Below the pieces are notes generated by a model, which was not told the origin of the DNA, made no database searches, and worked only from the letters and a program-made list of their open reading frames with translations. DNA of 64,000 nucleotides from Streptomyces sp. 130. GTDB lineage: Bacteria > Actinomycetota > Actinomycetes > Streptomycetales > Streptomycetaceae. Where the stretch lies: assembly GCF_007096885.1 (NCBI RefSeq), contig NZ_VJNO01000031.1, positions 22,912 through 86,911 on the forward strand, read 5' to 3'. A program made the position numbers and the translations under genes. Shown one piece after another: positions 1-7,886 of this stretch. The number at the start of each line of letters is the position of its first letter. Positions within the stretch are counted from its first letter, which is position 1.

Positions 1-226
1 GTTCGGCTGGCAGCGGCCCTGCTACCTGATGAGCGACGGCTACGTGCCGACCTACCGGCAGCTCATCGAGGAGACCGACTGGGACAAGTACGGCCGGGGC
101 AAGGACCCGCGCTGCGCCAACTGCATGGCGCACTGCGGCTACGAACCGACCGCCGTCCTCGCCACCATGGGCTCCCTGAAGGAGTCCCTGCGCGCCATGC
201 GCGAGACCGTCAGCGGCAACGGCTGA
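1..226 (+). CDS. hpnH: HpnH C-terminal fragment, adenosyl-hopene transferase (partial)
   Basis: This is the 3' end of a gene that starts outside the window, read in the frame beginning at base 2. The visible residues include FGWQRPCYLMSDGY and later a Cys-rich stretch (RCANCMAHCGYEPTAV), which is the conserved end of the radical SAM protein HpnH. HpnH attaches adenosine to the hopene side chain in the first step of bacteriohopanetetrol synthesis. The following genes, dxs and an HpnO-type aminotransferase, fit a streptomycete hopanoid cluster. The assignment rests on the tail only, but the Cys motif and the neighbourhood agree. Confidence 0.85.
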   Translation, partial: FGWQRPCYLMSDGYVPTYRQLIEETDWDKYGRGKDPRCANCMAHCGYEPTAVLATMGSLKESLRAMRETVSGNG

Positions 227-311
227 GCCGCGACACCCGGCCGGGCTCCCGCACGGAGCCCGGCCGTCACCTTGAGCAGAAACAGGACCACAGAGAGAGG
301 GGGCCCGGGGC

Positions 312-2240
312 ATGACGCTGCTGCAGAGCATCCGGGGGCCGCACGATCTGAAGGCACTGAACGCGTCGCAACTCGGCGAACTCGCCGAGGACATCCGCAC
401 GTTCCTGGTGCAGGCCGTGGCCAGGACCGGGGGCCATCTGGGCCCCAACCTCGGGGTGGTGGAACTGACCATCGCCCTGCACCGGGTCTTCGACTCGCCC
501 GTGGACCGCATCCTGTGGGACACCGGCCACCAGACCTACGTGCACAAACTGCTCACCGGACGCCAGGACTTCTCCAAGCTGCGCGGCAAGGGCGGGCTCT
601 CCGGCTACCCCTCCCGCGAGGAGTCCGAACACGACGTCATCGAGAACTCGCACGCCTCCACCGTCCTCGGCTGGGCCGACGGCCTGGCCAAGGCCAACGA
701 GGTCCGCGGCAAGGACGACCACGTCGTCGCGGTCATCGGGGACGGGGCCCTCACCGGCGGCATGGCCTGGGAGGCGCTGAACAACATCGCCGCCGCCAAG
801 GACCGCCCGCTCATCGTCGTCGTCAACGACAACGAGCGCTCCTACGCCCCCACCATCGGCGGCCTCGCCCGCCACCTCGCCACCCTGCGCACCACCGATG
901 GCTACGAGCGCTTCCTGTCCTGGGGCAAGGGCCTGCTGGAACGCACCCCCGTGATCGGACAGCCGCTGCACGGGGCGCTGCACGGGGCCAAGAAGGGCTT
1001 CAAGGACTTCGTCGCCCCGCAGGGCATGTTCGAGGACCTGGGGCTGAAGTACATCGGCCCGGTCGACGGGCACGACACCGCCGCCGTCGAGGCCGCCCTG
1101 CACCGCGCCAAGGGCTTCCCCGGCCCGGTCCTCGTGCACTGCATCACCGAGAAGGGGCACGGTTACGCCCCCGCCCTGCGCGACGAGGCCGACCGCTTCC
1201 ACACGGTCGGCGCGATGGACCCCCTGACCTGCGCCCCGCTCGTGCCCGCCGCCGGCCCCTCCTGGACCTCCGTGTTCGCCGACGAGATCACGGCGATCGG
1301 GGCGGAGCGCCCGGACGTCGTCGCGCTCACCGCCGCGATGCTGGACCCGATCGGGCTGACGAAGTTCGCCGAGGCGTTCCCGGACCGCGTCTGGGACGTG
1401 GGCATCGCGGAGCAGCACGCGGCGGTCAGTGCCGCCGGGCTCGCCACGGGCGGGCTCCACCCGGTCTTCGCGGTCTACGCCACCTTCCTCAACCGGGCGT
1501 TCGACCAGCTCCTGATGGACGTCGCCCTGCACCGGTGCGGGGTCACCTTCGTCCTGGACCGGGCCGGCGTCACCGGGCCCGACGGGGCCTCGCACAACGG
1601 CATGTGGGACATGTCCGTGCTCCAGGTCGTGCCGGGGCTGCGCATCGCGGCCCCGCGCGACGCGGACCGGCTGCGCGAGGAACTGCGCGAGGCGGTCGCC
1701 GTGGACGACGCGCCGACCCTGGTGCGGTTCCCGAAGGAGTCGGTGGGGGAGGCGATCGGGGCGGTCGGCCGGATCGGCGGGATGGACGTGCTGCGGCGCG
1801 ACGAGGACGCCGATGTGCTCCTCGTCGCCGTCGGCGTGATGGCCTCCGTCTGCCTGCGCACCGCCGAGCTGCTGTCGGGCGCCGGCGTCCGCTGCACCGT
1901 GGTGGACCCCCGCTGGGTCAAGCCGGTCGACGCGGAGCTGCCGCCGCTCGCCGCCGCGCACGGGCTCGTCGCGGTGGTCGAGGACAACAGCCGGGCCGGG
2001 GGCGTCGGTTCGGCCGTCGGGCAGGCGCTCCGGGACGCGGGCGTCGACGTACCGCTGCGCACCTTCGGCATCCCCGAGCAGTTCCTCGCGCACGGCAAGC
2101 GGTCCGAGGTGCTGGCCGACATCGGACTCACACCGGTCGAGATCGCCGGCCGGATCAGCGCCGTCATGACCGCCCGGAAGGCGGCCGGCGGCACGGGGCA
2201 CGACACCCCCGGAAACGGGCACAAGGAGAGCGGGGCATGA
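312..2240 (+). CDS. dxs: 1-deoxy-D-xylulose-5-phosphate synthase
   Basis: This thiamine-diphosphate enzyme condenses pyruvate and glyceraldehyde 3-phosphate to DXP, the first step of the MEP isoprenoid pathway, in the cytosol. The 642 residues match the usual length of the family. The ThDP signature GDGALTGG is at about residues 143-150 and ends at VNDN near 171-174. The transketolase-like pyrimidine domain follows in the middle (DVGIAEQHAAVSAAGLA) and the C-terminal domain closes the protein. The ATG is preceded by a purine-rich stretch (AGAGAGGGGG). Its stop overlaps the next ATG by 4 bases, so it is translationally coupled to hpnO. Placement after hpnH suggests it supplies precursor for hopanoids; a second housekeeping dxs elsewhere is likely. 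Confidence 0.95.
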   Translation: MTLLQSIRGPHDLKALNASQLGELAEDIRTFLVQAVARTGGHLGPNLGVVELTIALHRVFDSPVDRILWDTGHQTYVHKLLTGRQDFSKLRGKGGLSGYPSREESEHDVIENSHASTVLGWADGLAKANEVRGKDDHVVAVIGDGALTGGMAWEALNNIAAAKDRPLIVVVNDNERSYAPTIGGLARHLATLRTTDGYERFLSWGKGLLERTPVIGQPLHGALHGAKKGFKDFVAPQGMFEDLGLKYIGPVDGHDTAAVEAALHRAKGFPGPVLVHCITEKGHGYAPALRDEADRFHTVGAMDPLTCAPLVPAAGPSWTSVFADEITAIGAERPDVVALTAAMLDPIGLTKFAEAFPDRVWDVGIAEQHAAVSAAGLATGGLHPVFAVYATFLNRAFDQLLMDVALHRCGVTFVLDRAGVTGPDGASHNGMWDMSVLQVVPGLRIAAPRDADRLREELREAVAVDDAPTLVRFPKESVGEAIGAVGRIGGMDVLRRDEDADVLLVAVGVMASVCLRTAELLSGAGVRCTVVDPRWVKPVDAELPPLAAAHGLVAVVEDNSRAGGVGSAVGQALRDAGVDVPLRTFGIPEQFLAHGKRSEVLADIGLTPVEIAGRISAVMTARKAAGGTGHDTPGNGHKESGA

Positions 2241-3634
2241 AGGACGACGAGCCCAAGGGCTTCGATCTGGCGCGGCTTCTCGCCGAGCGCGGCGCCGAAC
2301 GCTACGAGCTGCACACCAGGCACCTCAACCACCAGCTCCCGCGCATGCTGCACACCATCGGCTTCGACAAGGTCTACGAACGGGCCGAGGGCGCGCACTT
2401 CTGGGACGCGGACGGCAACGACTACCTGGACATGCTCGCCGGGTTCGGCGTCATGGGCCTCGGCCGGCACCATCCCGTCGTACGCAAGGCGCTGCACGAC
2501 GTCCTCGACGCCTCACTCGCCGACCTGACCCGGTTCGACTGCCAGCCGCTGCCCGGGCTGCTCGCCGAGAAGCTGCTGAGCCACAGCCCGCACCTGGACC
2601 GGGTGTTCTTCGGCAACAGCGGCACCGAGGCCGTCGAAACGGCGCTGAAGTTCGCCCGGTACGCCACCGGCCGGCCCCGCGTCCTGTACTGCGACCACGC
2701 CTTCCACGGGCTCACCACCGGCTCCCTCTCGGTCAACGGCGAGGGCGGCTTCCGGGACGGCTTCGCCCCGCTGCTGCCCGACACCGCAGTCCCGCTCGGC
2801 GACCTAGCCGCGCTGCGGCGGGAACTGAAGCGGGGCGATGTGGCCGCCCTGGTGGTCGAGCCGATCCAGGGCAAGGGGGTGCACGCCGCGCCGCCCGGCT
2901 ACCTCCGCGAGGCCCAGGAGCTGCTGCACAAGCACAAGGCCCTCCTCATCGCCGACGAGGTGCAGACCGGCCTCGGCAGGACCGGTGACTTCTACGCGTA
3001 CCAGCACGAGGAAGGGGTGGAACCGGACCTCGTCTGCGTCGCCAAGGCGCTCTCCGGCGGCTACGTCCCGGTCGGGGCGACGCTCGGCAAGGACTGGATC
3101 TTCAAGCGCGTCTACTCCTCGATGGACCGGGTCCTCGTCCACTCCGCGAGCTTCGGTTCCAACGCCCAGGCCATGGCGGCGGGGCTCGCGGTGCTGTCGG
3201 TGATGGAGGACGAGGAGACCGTCGCGCACGCGCGCCGGACCGGCGACCTGCTCCGCGAGCGGCTGTCCGCGCTCGTCGGGCGCTACGAGCTGCTGCACGA
3301 GGTGCGGGGGCGCGGGCTGATGATCGGCATCGAGTTCGGCCGCCCTACCTCGCTGAAGCTGCGCAGCCGGTGGACCATGCTCCAGGCGGCCCGCAAGGGC
3401 CTCTTCGCGCAGATGGTCGTCGTGCCCCTGCTCCAGAAGCACCGCATCCTCACGCAGGTCTCCGGCGACCACCTCGAAGTGATCAAGCTGATCCCGCCGC
3501 TGGTCATCGATGACGCGGACGTCGACCGCTTCGTGGCGGCGTTCACCGCCGTCATGGACGACGCGCACAGCGGCGGGGGACTGATGTGGGACTTCGGGCG
3601 GACCCTGGTGAAGCAGGCCGTCGCCAACCGCTGA
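2237..3634 (+). CDS. hpnO: HpnO-type class III aminotransferase
   Basis: A 465-residue PLP-dependent aspartate-aminotransferase-fold class III enzyme. The motif LLIADEVQTGLGRTG contains the PLP-binding Asp (about D240), and the Schiff-base Lys is K270 in CVAKALSGGY. In hopanoid clusters this family (HpnO) makes aminobacteriohopanetriol from the oxidised ribosyl-hopane intermediate. I chose the ATG that overlaps the dxs stop (ATGA); a longer open frame reaches far upstream, but it only shadows dxs in another frame. The name depends on context, because general ornithine/acetylornithine-type aminotransferases look similar. Confidence 0.85.
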   Translation: MKDDEPKGFDLARLLAERGAERYELHTRHLNHQLPRMLHTIGFDKVYERAEGAHFWDADGNDYLDMLAGFGVMGLGRHHPVVRKALHDVLDASLADLTRFDCQPLPGLLAEKLLSHSPHLDRVFFGNSGTEAVETALKFARYATGRPRVLYCDHAFHGLTTGSLSVNGEGGFRDGFAPLLPDTAVPLGDLAALRRELKRGDVAALVVEPIQGKGVHAAPPGYLREAQELLHKHKALLIADEVQTGLGRTGDFYAYQHEEGVEPDLVCVAKALSGGYVPVGATLGKDWIFKRVYSSMDRVLVHSASFGSNAQAMAAGLAVLSVMEDEETVAHARRTGDLLRERLSALVGRYELLHEVRGRGLMIGIEFGRPTSLKLRSRWTMLQAARKGLFAQMVVVPLLQKHRILTQVSGDHLEVIKLIPPLVIDDADVDRFVAAFTAVMDDAHSGGGLMWDFGRTLVKQAVANR

Positions 3635-3641
3635 GCGGTTT

Positions 3642-3676
3642 TTGCCTCCGAGGCAACATATTTGCCTCGGAGGAAA
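3642..3676 (+). promoter_or_regulatory. paired palindromic operator of the XRE-cupin gene
   Basis: TTGCCTCCGAGGCAA (3642-3656) is a perfect 7+1+7 palindrome. A second, imperfect copy, TTTGCCTCGGAGGAAA (3661-3676), begins 20 bases later and merges into the ribosome-binding site of the regulator. The two sites lie two helical turns apart between hpnO and the XRE gene, which suggests autoregulation. This is inferred from symmetry and position only. Confidence 0.6.
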
Positions 3677-3678
3677 CA

Positions 3679-4305
3679 ATGCGGCCCAATGGAGGTATGA
3701 ACCCTCCGGACGACCTGGCGGCCGGCGAGCTGCCCGGTGTCGCGCCACGCCTGCGCGATCTGCGCCGAGGCCGCGGTCTCACCCTGGAGACCGCGGCCCA
3801 GCGGGCGGGCCTGTCGCCCGCCCACCTCTCCCGGCTCGAAACGGGCCGCCGCCAGCCCTCGCTGCCGATGCTGCTCCAGCTGGCCAGGATCTACGGTACG
3901 ACGGTCTCCGAGCTCCTCGGCGAGACGCCCCCCGAACGTGACGCGATCGTCCGAGGCCGCCCGTTCGAGGGCGTGGCGGCCGACGGCTGGACGTACCAGC
4001 AGGCCGGCGGCTCCGGACGGGCCATGCAGGCGCTGCGCGTGCGCGTCCCGTACGGAGCCCAGGGCGACCTGGTGCGCGTCCATCCTGGCGAGGAGTGGCT
4101 GTACGTCCTGGCCGGCCGCCTCCGGGTGACGCTCGGTGAGACGGTGCACGACCTCGCGCCCGGGGACGGCGCGCACTTCGACTCGCTCACCCCGCACCGG
4201 ATCGCGGCCCCCGAACCCGAGGGCGCCGAGCTGCTCTTCGTCCACACCCTGCTGCAGAGCCCCGCCGCCGATCTGTGCCTCGGCGGCGCGGTCCACCGCG
4301 GCTGA
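3679..4305 (+). CDS. XRE-family regulator with C-terminal cupin domain
   Basis: A 208-residue DNA-binding protein. The N-terminal helix-turn-helix is at about residues 22-80 (LRDLRRGRGLTLETAAQRAG, then LSRLETGRRQPSLPMLLQLA). A cupin barrel follows at about 130-205 (HPGEEWLYVLAGRLRVTLGE, then APGDGAHFDSLTPHR), which in this family senses a small ligand. The ATG at 3679 is preceded by GGAGGAAACA; a second ATG at 3697 has GGAGGT too close to it. The paired palindrome just upstream suggests it controls itself and the small DUF6126 gene 43 bases downstream. The ligand is unknown. Confidence 0.85.
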   Translation: MRPNGGMNPPDDLAAGELPGVAPRLRDLRRGRGLTLETAAQRAGLSPAHLSRLETGRRQPSLPMLLQLARIYGTTVSELLGETPPERDAIVRGRPFEGVAADGWTYQQAGGSGRAMQALRVRVPYGAQGDLVRVHPGEEWLYVLAGRLRVTLGETVHDLAPGDGAHFDSLTPHRIAAPEPEGAELLFVHTLLQSPAADLCLGGAVHRG

Positions 4306-4348
4306 GACGTTTTCGCCGCCGGACCCCCGGCAGTCAGAGAGGCCACTC

Positions 4349-4525
4349 ATGTCCGATTCAGAGCACTACGACCCGCTCACCCCGGCTCCGCGCCCCGGCG
4401 CCGACAGCCAGGAGAAGAAGATGCCGCGCGGACTCGTCATCCGGCTCTTCGCCTACCTCGTGGCCGGGCACGTCATCGCCGCGTTCCTGTACCTGCTCTT
4501 CGCGGTGGGCATGCACAACCAGTAG
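4349..4525 (+). CDS. DUF6126-like small membrane protein
   Basis: A 58-residue protein with a polar N-terminal half and one transmembrane helix at the C-terminus (VIRLFAYLVAGHVIAAFLYL...). It resembles the short streptomycete DUF6126 proteins that often follow an XRE-cupin regulator. AGAGAGG lies upstream of the ATG with a slightly long spacer. It is probably co-transcribed with the regulator. The function is unknown; a membrane partner or output of the regulator is only a guess. Confidence 0.7.
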   Translation: MSDSEHYDPLTPAPRPGADSQEKKMPRGLVIRLFAYLVAGHVIAAFLYLLFAVGMHNQ

Positions 4526-4536
4526 GCCCGGTCGCC

Positions 4537-5349
4537 TCAGCTCTCGTCGAGGAGCCGTTCGCGCAGCCGCTCCCGGGTGGCGGGCGCGAGCTTCAGCCCG
4601 TCGGCGAGATAGCGGTCGGTGCCGCCCCAGGTCTCGTCGATGGCCGCGAAGGCCGCGGCGAGGTAGTCGGGCTGGGCGCCGAAGAGCGGGTTCAGCAGCT
4701 CCATCACCTCCGGGGACATCCCGGCCGCCGAGGTGTCGCTGCGCCGGATGCGGTAGCGGCGGTGCGCGTCGTTCGACTTGAGGTAGTCGGCCTCGATGGT
4801 CTCGCGCCCGACGCCCACCGAGAGCAGCGTCACCGCGATGGAGAGCCCTGCCCGGTCCTTGCCGGCCGCGCAGTGCATCAGGGCGGGCACGCTGTCCTCG
4901 GCCAGGGCGTGCAGCACCCGGCTGTGCTCGGCGGTGCGCTCCAGGATGATCGAGCGGTACGAGTCGACCATGCGGCGGGTGCCCTTGCCGTCGGCCAGGA
5001 TCGAGCGCAGGTCGGCCAGGTCGCCGTCGCGCACCATCCGCCAGAACTGGGCGCCGTCCGCCGGGTCGCTGAGCGGGATGCTCAGGTTCCGTACGCCCGG
5101 CAGCTCGATGTCCAGGCCGTCCAGCTTGTGGTCCGCCGCGTTGCGGAAGTCGAAGACCGTGTGCAGGCCGAGCCCGCTGAGGAAGGCCGCGTCCTCGGCC
5201 GTGGCGTGCGCCAGGTGGCCGCTGCGGTAGAGGCGGCCGTGCCGGACCCGGCGCCCGTCCGTGGTGGGCAGGCCGCCCAGGTCGCGGAAGTTGCGGACGC
5301 CGGTGAGTACGGGCTCCGTCGGCGGGGTCTGCGGCAGCTGCTGCGTCAC
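4537..5349 (-). CDS. tyrosine-protein phosphatase (SidE/LpTP-type)
   Basis: A 270-residue protein-tyrosine/serine phosphatase of the Y_phosphatase3 type. The P-loop HCAAGKDRAG supplies the Cys (about C160) and Arg (about R166) of the CX5R active site. The N-terminal NFRDLGG and LYRSG motifs are typical of this family. I chose the GTG at 5349 because it has AGGAG five bases upstream; an in-frame ATG 16 codons earlier has no ribosome-binding site. The gene converges with the DUF6126 gene and stands alone on its strand. The substrate may be a phosphoprotein or phosphoinositide, which the sequence does not settle. Confidence 0.85.
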   Translation of the reverse strand: MTQQLPQTPPTEPVLTGVRNFRDLGGLPTTDGRRVRHGRLYRSGHLAHATAEDAAFLSGLGLHTVFDFRNAADHKLDGLDIELPGVRNLSIPLSDPADGAQFWRMVRDGDLADLRSILADGKGTRRMVDSYRSIILERTAEHSRVLHALAEDSVPALMHCAAGKDRAGLSIAVTLLSVGVGRETIEADYLKSNDAHRRYRIRRSDTSAAGMSPEVMELLNPLFGAQPDYLAAAFAAIDETWGGTDRYLADGLKLAPATRERLRERLLDES

Positions 5350-5636
5350 GTTCACTCCTGGAGGCTCTGCCCCGGCGCGTGTCGCCGACGGGCCCACGCC
5401 CGTGACGATACGACATCGGTTCCTGGGGCAATCATCTCGGCCGACCGCTTCGCACCGGCGCGGACGACGACCAGGACATGTCCGTATTGATGGGGTATGA
5501 CCAACCTGCCCTGGTTACGCGGGAGATGATCACCTGCTCGTGAGCGGGATCATATCCGTGACGGTGTGTGGTGACGGCCCGGCTGGGTATCCCCCGCGCC
5601 GCGCGGAAAGCCAAGATCCGTAATCCACGGAGTGTG

Positions 5637-5675
5637 ACCGGAATTCCGCACCGCAATTCCGATGCGGAATCCGGT
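5637..5675. repeat. imperfect inverted repeat in the long leader region
   Basis: The arms at 5637-5650 (ACCGGAATTCCGCA) and 5663-5675 (TGCGGAATCCGGT) pair except for one bulged base around a 12-base loop. It lies in the 570-base gap between the phosphatase start and the peptidase, upstream of the riboswitch. It could be an operator or a hairpin. The rest of 5400-5770 holds no gene that I can support. Confidence 0.4.
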
Positions 5676-5774
5676 GCCGAACCCGTGGCTTGTTTCCGCC
5701 GTCCCGGCTCGCTTACGTTCCATGTCCATCCGGATGGAACGCCCAATCCTGCCGCCGTCCGGAATTCGCACCCA

Positions 5775-5912
5775 CTCACCGTGTGGCAGGAGCGGGGGAA
5801 CCAGGTAGGCCGCCGACCGGGACGACCGGACGGCTAGGGGTGAAGTCGCGCCAGGCGCGGCCGGGCATCTCCAGCCCGAACCCGACAGCTCACCTCGCAG
5901 GCGCCGGAGAGG
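5775..5912 (+). ncRNA. cyclic di-AMP riboswitch (ydaO/yuaA class)
   Basis: The core elements of the class are readable in order: GCGGGGGAACCAGGT near 5791, CTAGGGGTGAAGTCGC near 5833, and near 5875 the 3' block CCGAACCCGACAGCTCACCT followed by CGCAGGC. These are the hallmark sequences of the actinobacterial c-di-AMP riboswitch, which typically precedes cell-wall hydrolase genes such as rpfA and LysM/NlpC/M23 proteins. Here it ends about ten bases before the peptidase ATG. It is expected to reduce expression of the peptidase when c-di-AMP is high. The boundaries are approximate. Confidence 0.9.
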
Positions 5913-5921
5913 AAATTCTTC

Positions 5922-6830
5922 ATGCCCAACTCGGGTAAGCACCGCCGTCCCAAGTCCGGCACCATAGCCCGCGGTGTCGTCGCCGCGAGCGCCGGCGGCG
6001 CCGTCATCGCGCTTCCGCTGCTCGGCGCCACCGGTGCCCACGCCGCGGAGCGGTCCGCCCCGGCCGCCTCGCAGCCGGCCGCCGCGCACACCGCTCCGGC
6101 CAAGCCCGCGAAGAGCACCAACACCACCACCTACTCCGTGGTCTCCGGCGACTACCTGTCGAAGATCGCGGCCCAGCACCACCTCAAGGGCGGCTGGCAG
6201 AAGCTGTATCAGGACAACCGCGAGGTCGTCGGCGAGAACCCGAGCCTGATCTTCCCGGGCATGAAGCTGACCCTCGGCGCCAAGGCGGCCCCCGCCGCCG
6301 CCCCGTCCAAGGCCCCCGCCAAGCCGGCGGAGAAGACCGAGACGAAGGCCGCGCCCAAGGCCGAGACCAAGGTCGAGACGAAGACCGAGGCCACGACCGA
6401 GGCCCCGGCCACCCAGGACAACGCCTCCGGCTATGTCCACCCGGTCCCGGGCAACCACACCACCGCCTACCGCGCCTCCGGTGCCAGCTGGTCCAGCGGC
6501 AGCCACACCGGCATCGACTTCCCCGTCTCCACCGGCACCAGCGTGAAGGCCATCACCTCCGGCACCGTCGTCACCGCCGGCTGGGGCGGCGCCTACGGCA
6601 ACCAGGTCGTCATCAAGCACGCCGACGGCCACTACTCCCAGTACGGCCACATGTCCTCGCTCTCCGTCTCGGCCGGCCAGACCGTGACCGCGGGCCAGCA
6701 GGTCGGCCTCTCCGGCTCCACCGGCAACGCCACCGGCCCGCACCTCCACTTCGAGGTCCGCACCGGCCCGGAGTACGGCTCGGACATCGACCCCATCGCC
6801 TACCTGGCGTCGCACGGGATCTACGTCTGA
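5922..6830 (+). CDS. secreted LysM-M23 peptidoglycan endopeptidase
   Basis: A 302-residue exported wall hydrolase. The signal peptide spans about 1-41 and ends at GAHA. A LysM peptidoglycan-binding module covers about 70-119 (TYSVVSGDYLSKIAAQHHL). An Ala/Lys/Glu linker lies at about 122-165. The M23 lysostaphin-like domain occupies 170-302, with zinc ligands H195 and D199 (SHTGIDF) and the HLHFE motif (H274, H276), plus H243 in YGHMS. All catalytic residues are present. GGAGAGG lies upstream of the ATG. The riboswitch in its leader links its expression to c-di-AMP and so to osmotic and wall homeostasis. Confidence 0.92.
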   Translation: MPNSGKHRRPKSGTIARGVVAASAGGAVIALPLLGATGAHAAERSAPAASQPAAAHTAPAKPAKSTNTTTYSVVSGDYLSKIAAQHHLKGGWQKLYQDNREVVGENPSLIFPGMKLTLGAKAAPAAAPSKAPAKPAEKTETKAAPKAETKVETKTEATTEAPATQDNASGYVHPVPGNHTTAYRASGASWSSGSHTGIDFPVSTGTSVKAITSGTVVTAGWGGAYGNQVVIKHADGHYSQYGHMSSLSVSAGQTVTAGQQVGLSGSTGNATGPHLHFEVRTGPEYGSDIDPIAYLASHGIYV

Positions 6831-6871
6831 TCCAGGCGGTACCGGCCCGGTGATCCGGGTCACGAACGGCA

Positions 6872-6907
6872 CAGAGGGACGGCGCGCGGCAGCGCGCCGT
6901 CCCTCTG
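6872..6907 (+). terminator. Rho-independent-like terminator of the M23 gene
   Basis: A perfect 16-bp stem (6872-6887 with 6892-6907) encloses a GGCA loop and is followed by CTTATTCCCCCTTT. It lies about 40 bases after the peptidase stop. Confidence 0.85.
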
Positions 6908-7012
6908 CTTATTCCCCCTTTACCGAAAACTGACCAGGTGGTTTATCTCACCACCCGTCAACCCCTTATTACGGTCGCGTAGGTCACATTCCGGGGTGCA
7001 GGATATGCGGTT

Positions 7013-7867
7013 GTGGCAGACGATTCGAACAACATTCAACAGGGCGCCATCGACCGACAGGGCGCCATCGGGTCGTACGCGGCGATTGGCGACAGCTTCA
7101 CCGAGGGAGTCGGCGACCCCGGCCCGGACGGAACGTTCGTCGGCTGGGCCGACCGGCTCGCGGTACTCCTCGCCGACCGGCTCCCGGAGCCCGGCCCGGC
7201 GACCGGTGCCGAGGGCTCACCCGTTTCCGCGCACGGAAACTTCCGGTACGCCAATCTCGCCGTACGAGGACGCCTCCTCGACCAGATCGTCGAGGAGCAG
7301 GTGCCCCGGGCCAAGGAACTCGCCCCCGATCTGGTGAGCTTCTGCGCCGGCGGCAACGACATCATCCGGCCGGGCACCGATCCGGACGACGTGGCCGAAC
7401 GCTTCGAGCGGGCGGTCGCCGACCTCACGCGGTCGGTCGGCACCGTCATGGTCACCACCGGCTTCGACACCCGCGGCGTCCCCGTGCTGCGCCATCTGCG
7501 CGGCAAGATCGCCACCTACACCGCCCACGTCCGGGCCATCGCCGACCGCTACGACTGCCCGGTCCTCGACCTGTGGTCGCTGCGCTCCGTGCAGGACCGG
7601 CGCGCCTGGGACGGCGACCGGCTCCACCTCTCGCCCGAGGGACACACCCGGGTCGCGCTCCGCGCCGCCCAGGTCCTCGGCCTCGACGTGCCGGCCGACC
7701 CGGACCAGGCATGGCCCCCGCAGCCCCCGCGCGGCACGCTGGAGATCCGCCGCGACGACATCCACTGGGCGCGTGAATACCTGGTCCCGTGGATCGGCAG
7801 GCGGCTGCGCGGCGAGTCCTCCGGGGACCACGTCGAGCCGAAGCGGCCGGACCTGCTGCCGCTCTGA
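7013..7867 (+). CDS. SGNH/GDSL-type esterase
   Basis: A 284-residue cytosolic hydrolase of the SGNH fold. The catalytic Ser is in AAIGDSFTEG (S28), the Gly of block II lies in the NLAVRG stretch, block III is the GGND motif, and the Asp/His pair is in DRLHLSPEGH. There is no signal peptide. The GTG start lacks a clear Shine-Dalgarno sequence, so a weakly initiated or leaderless mRNA is possible. The gene stands alone, between the M23 terminator and the convergent STM4011 gene. The substrate is probably a lipid ester or acetylated compound. Confidence 0.85.
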   Translation: MADDSNNIQQGAIDRQGAIGSYAAIGDSFTEGVGDPGPDGTFVGWADRLAVLLADRLPEPGPATGAEGSPVSAHGNFRYANLAVRGRLLDQIVEEQVPRAKELAPDLVSFCAGGNDIIRPGTDPDDVAERFERAVADLTRSVGTVMVTTGFDTRGVPVLRHLRGKIATYTAHVRAIADRYDCPVLDLWSLRSVQDRRAWDGDRLHLSPEGHTRVALRAAQVLGLDVPADPDQAWPPQPPRGTLEIRRDDIHWAREYLVPWIGRRLRGESSGDHVEPKRPDLLPL

Positions 7868-7886
7868 CCCGCCCCCTCCGCTGTCC

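Noticed and set aside
267..2222. A 651-codon open frame opposite dxs, and a 1120-codon frame through dxs into hpnO.
   Set aside because: They are produced by GC-rich third positions. The dxs frame has all catalytic motifs, and hpnO has its own start overlapping the dxs stop.
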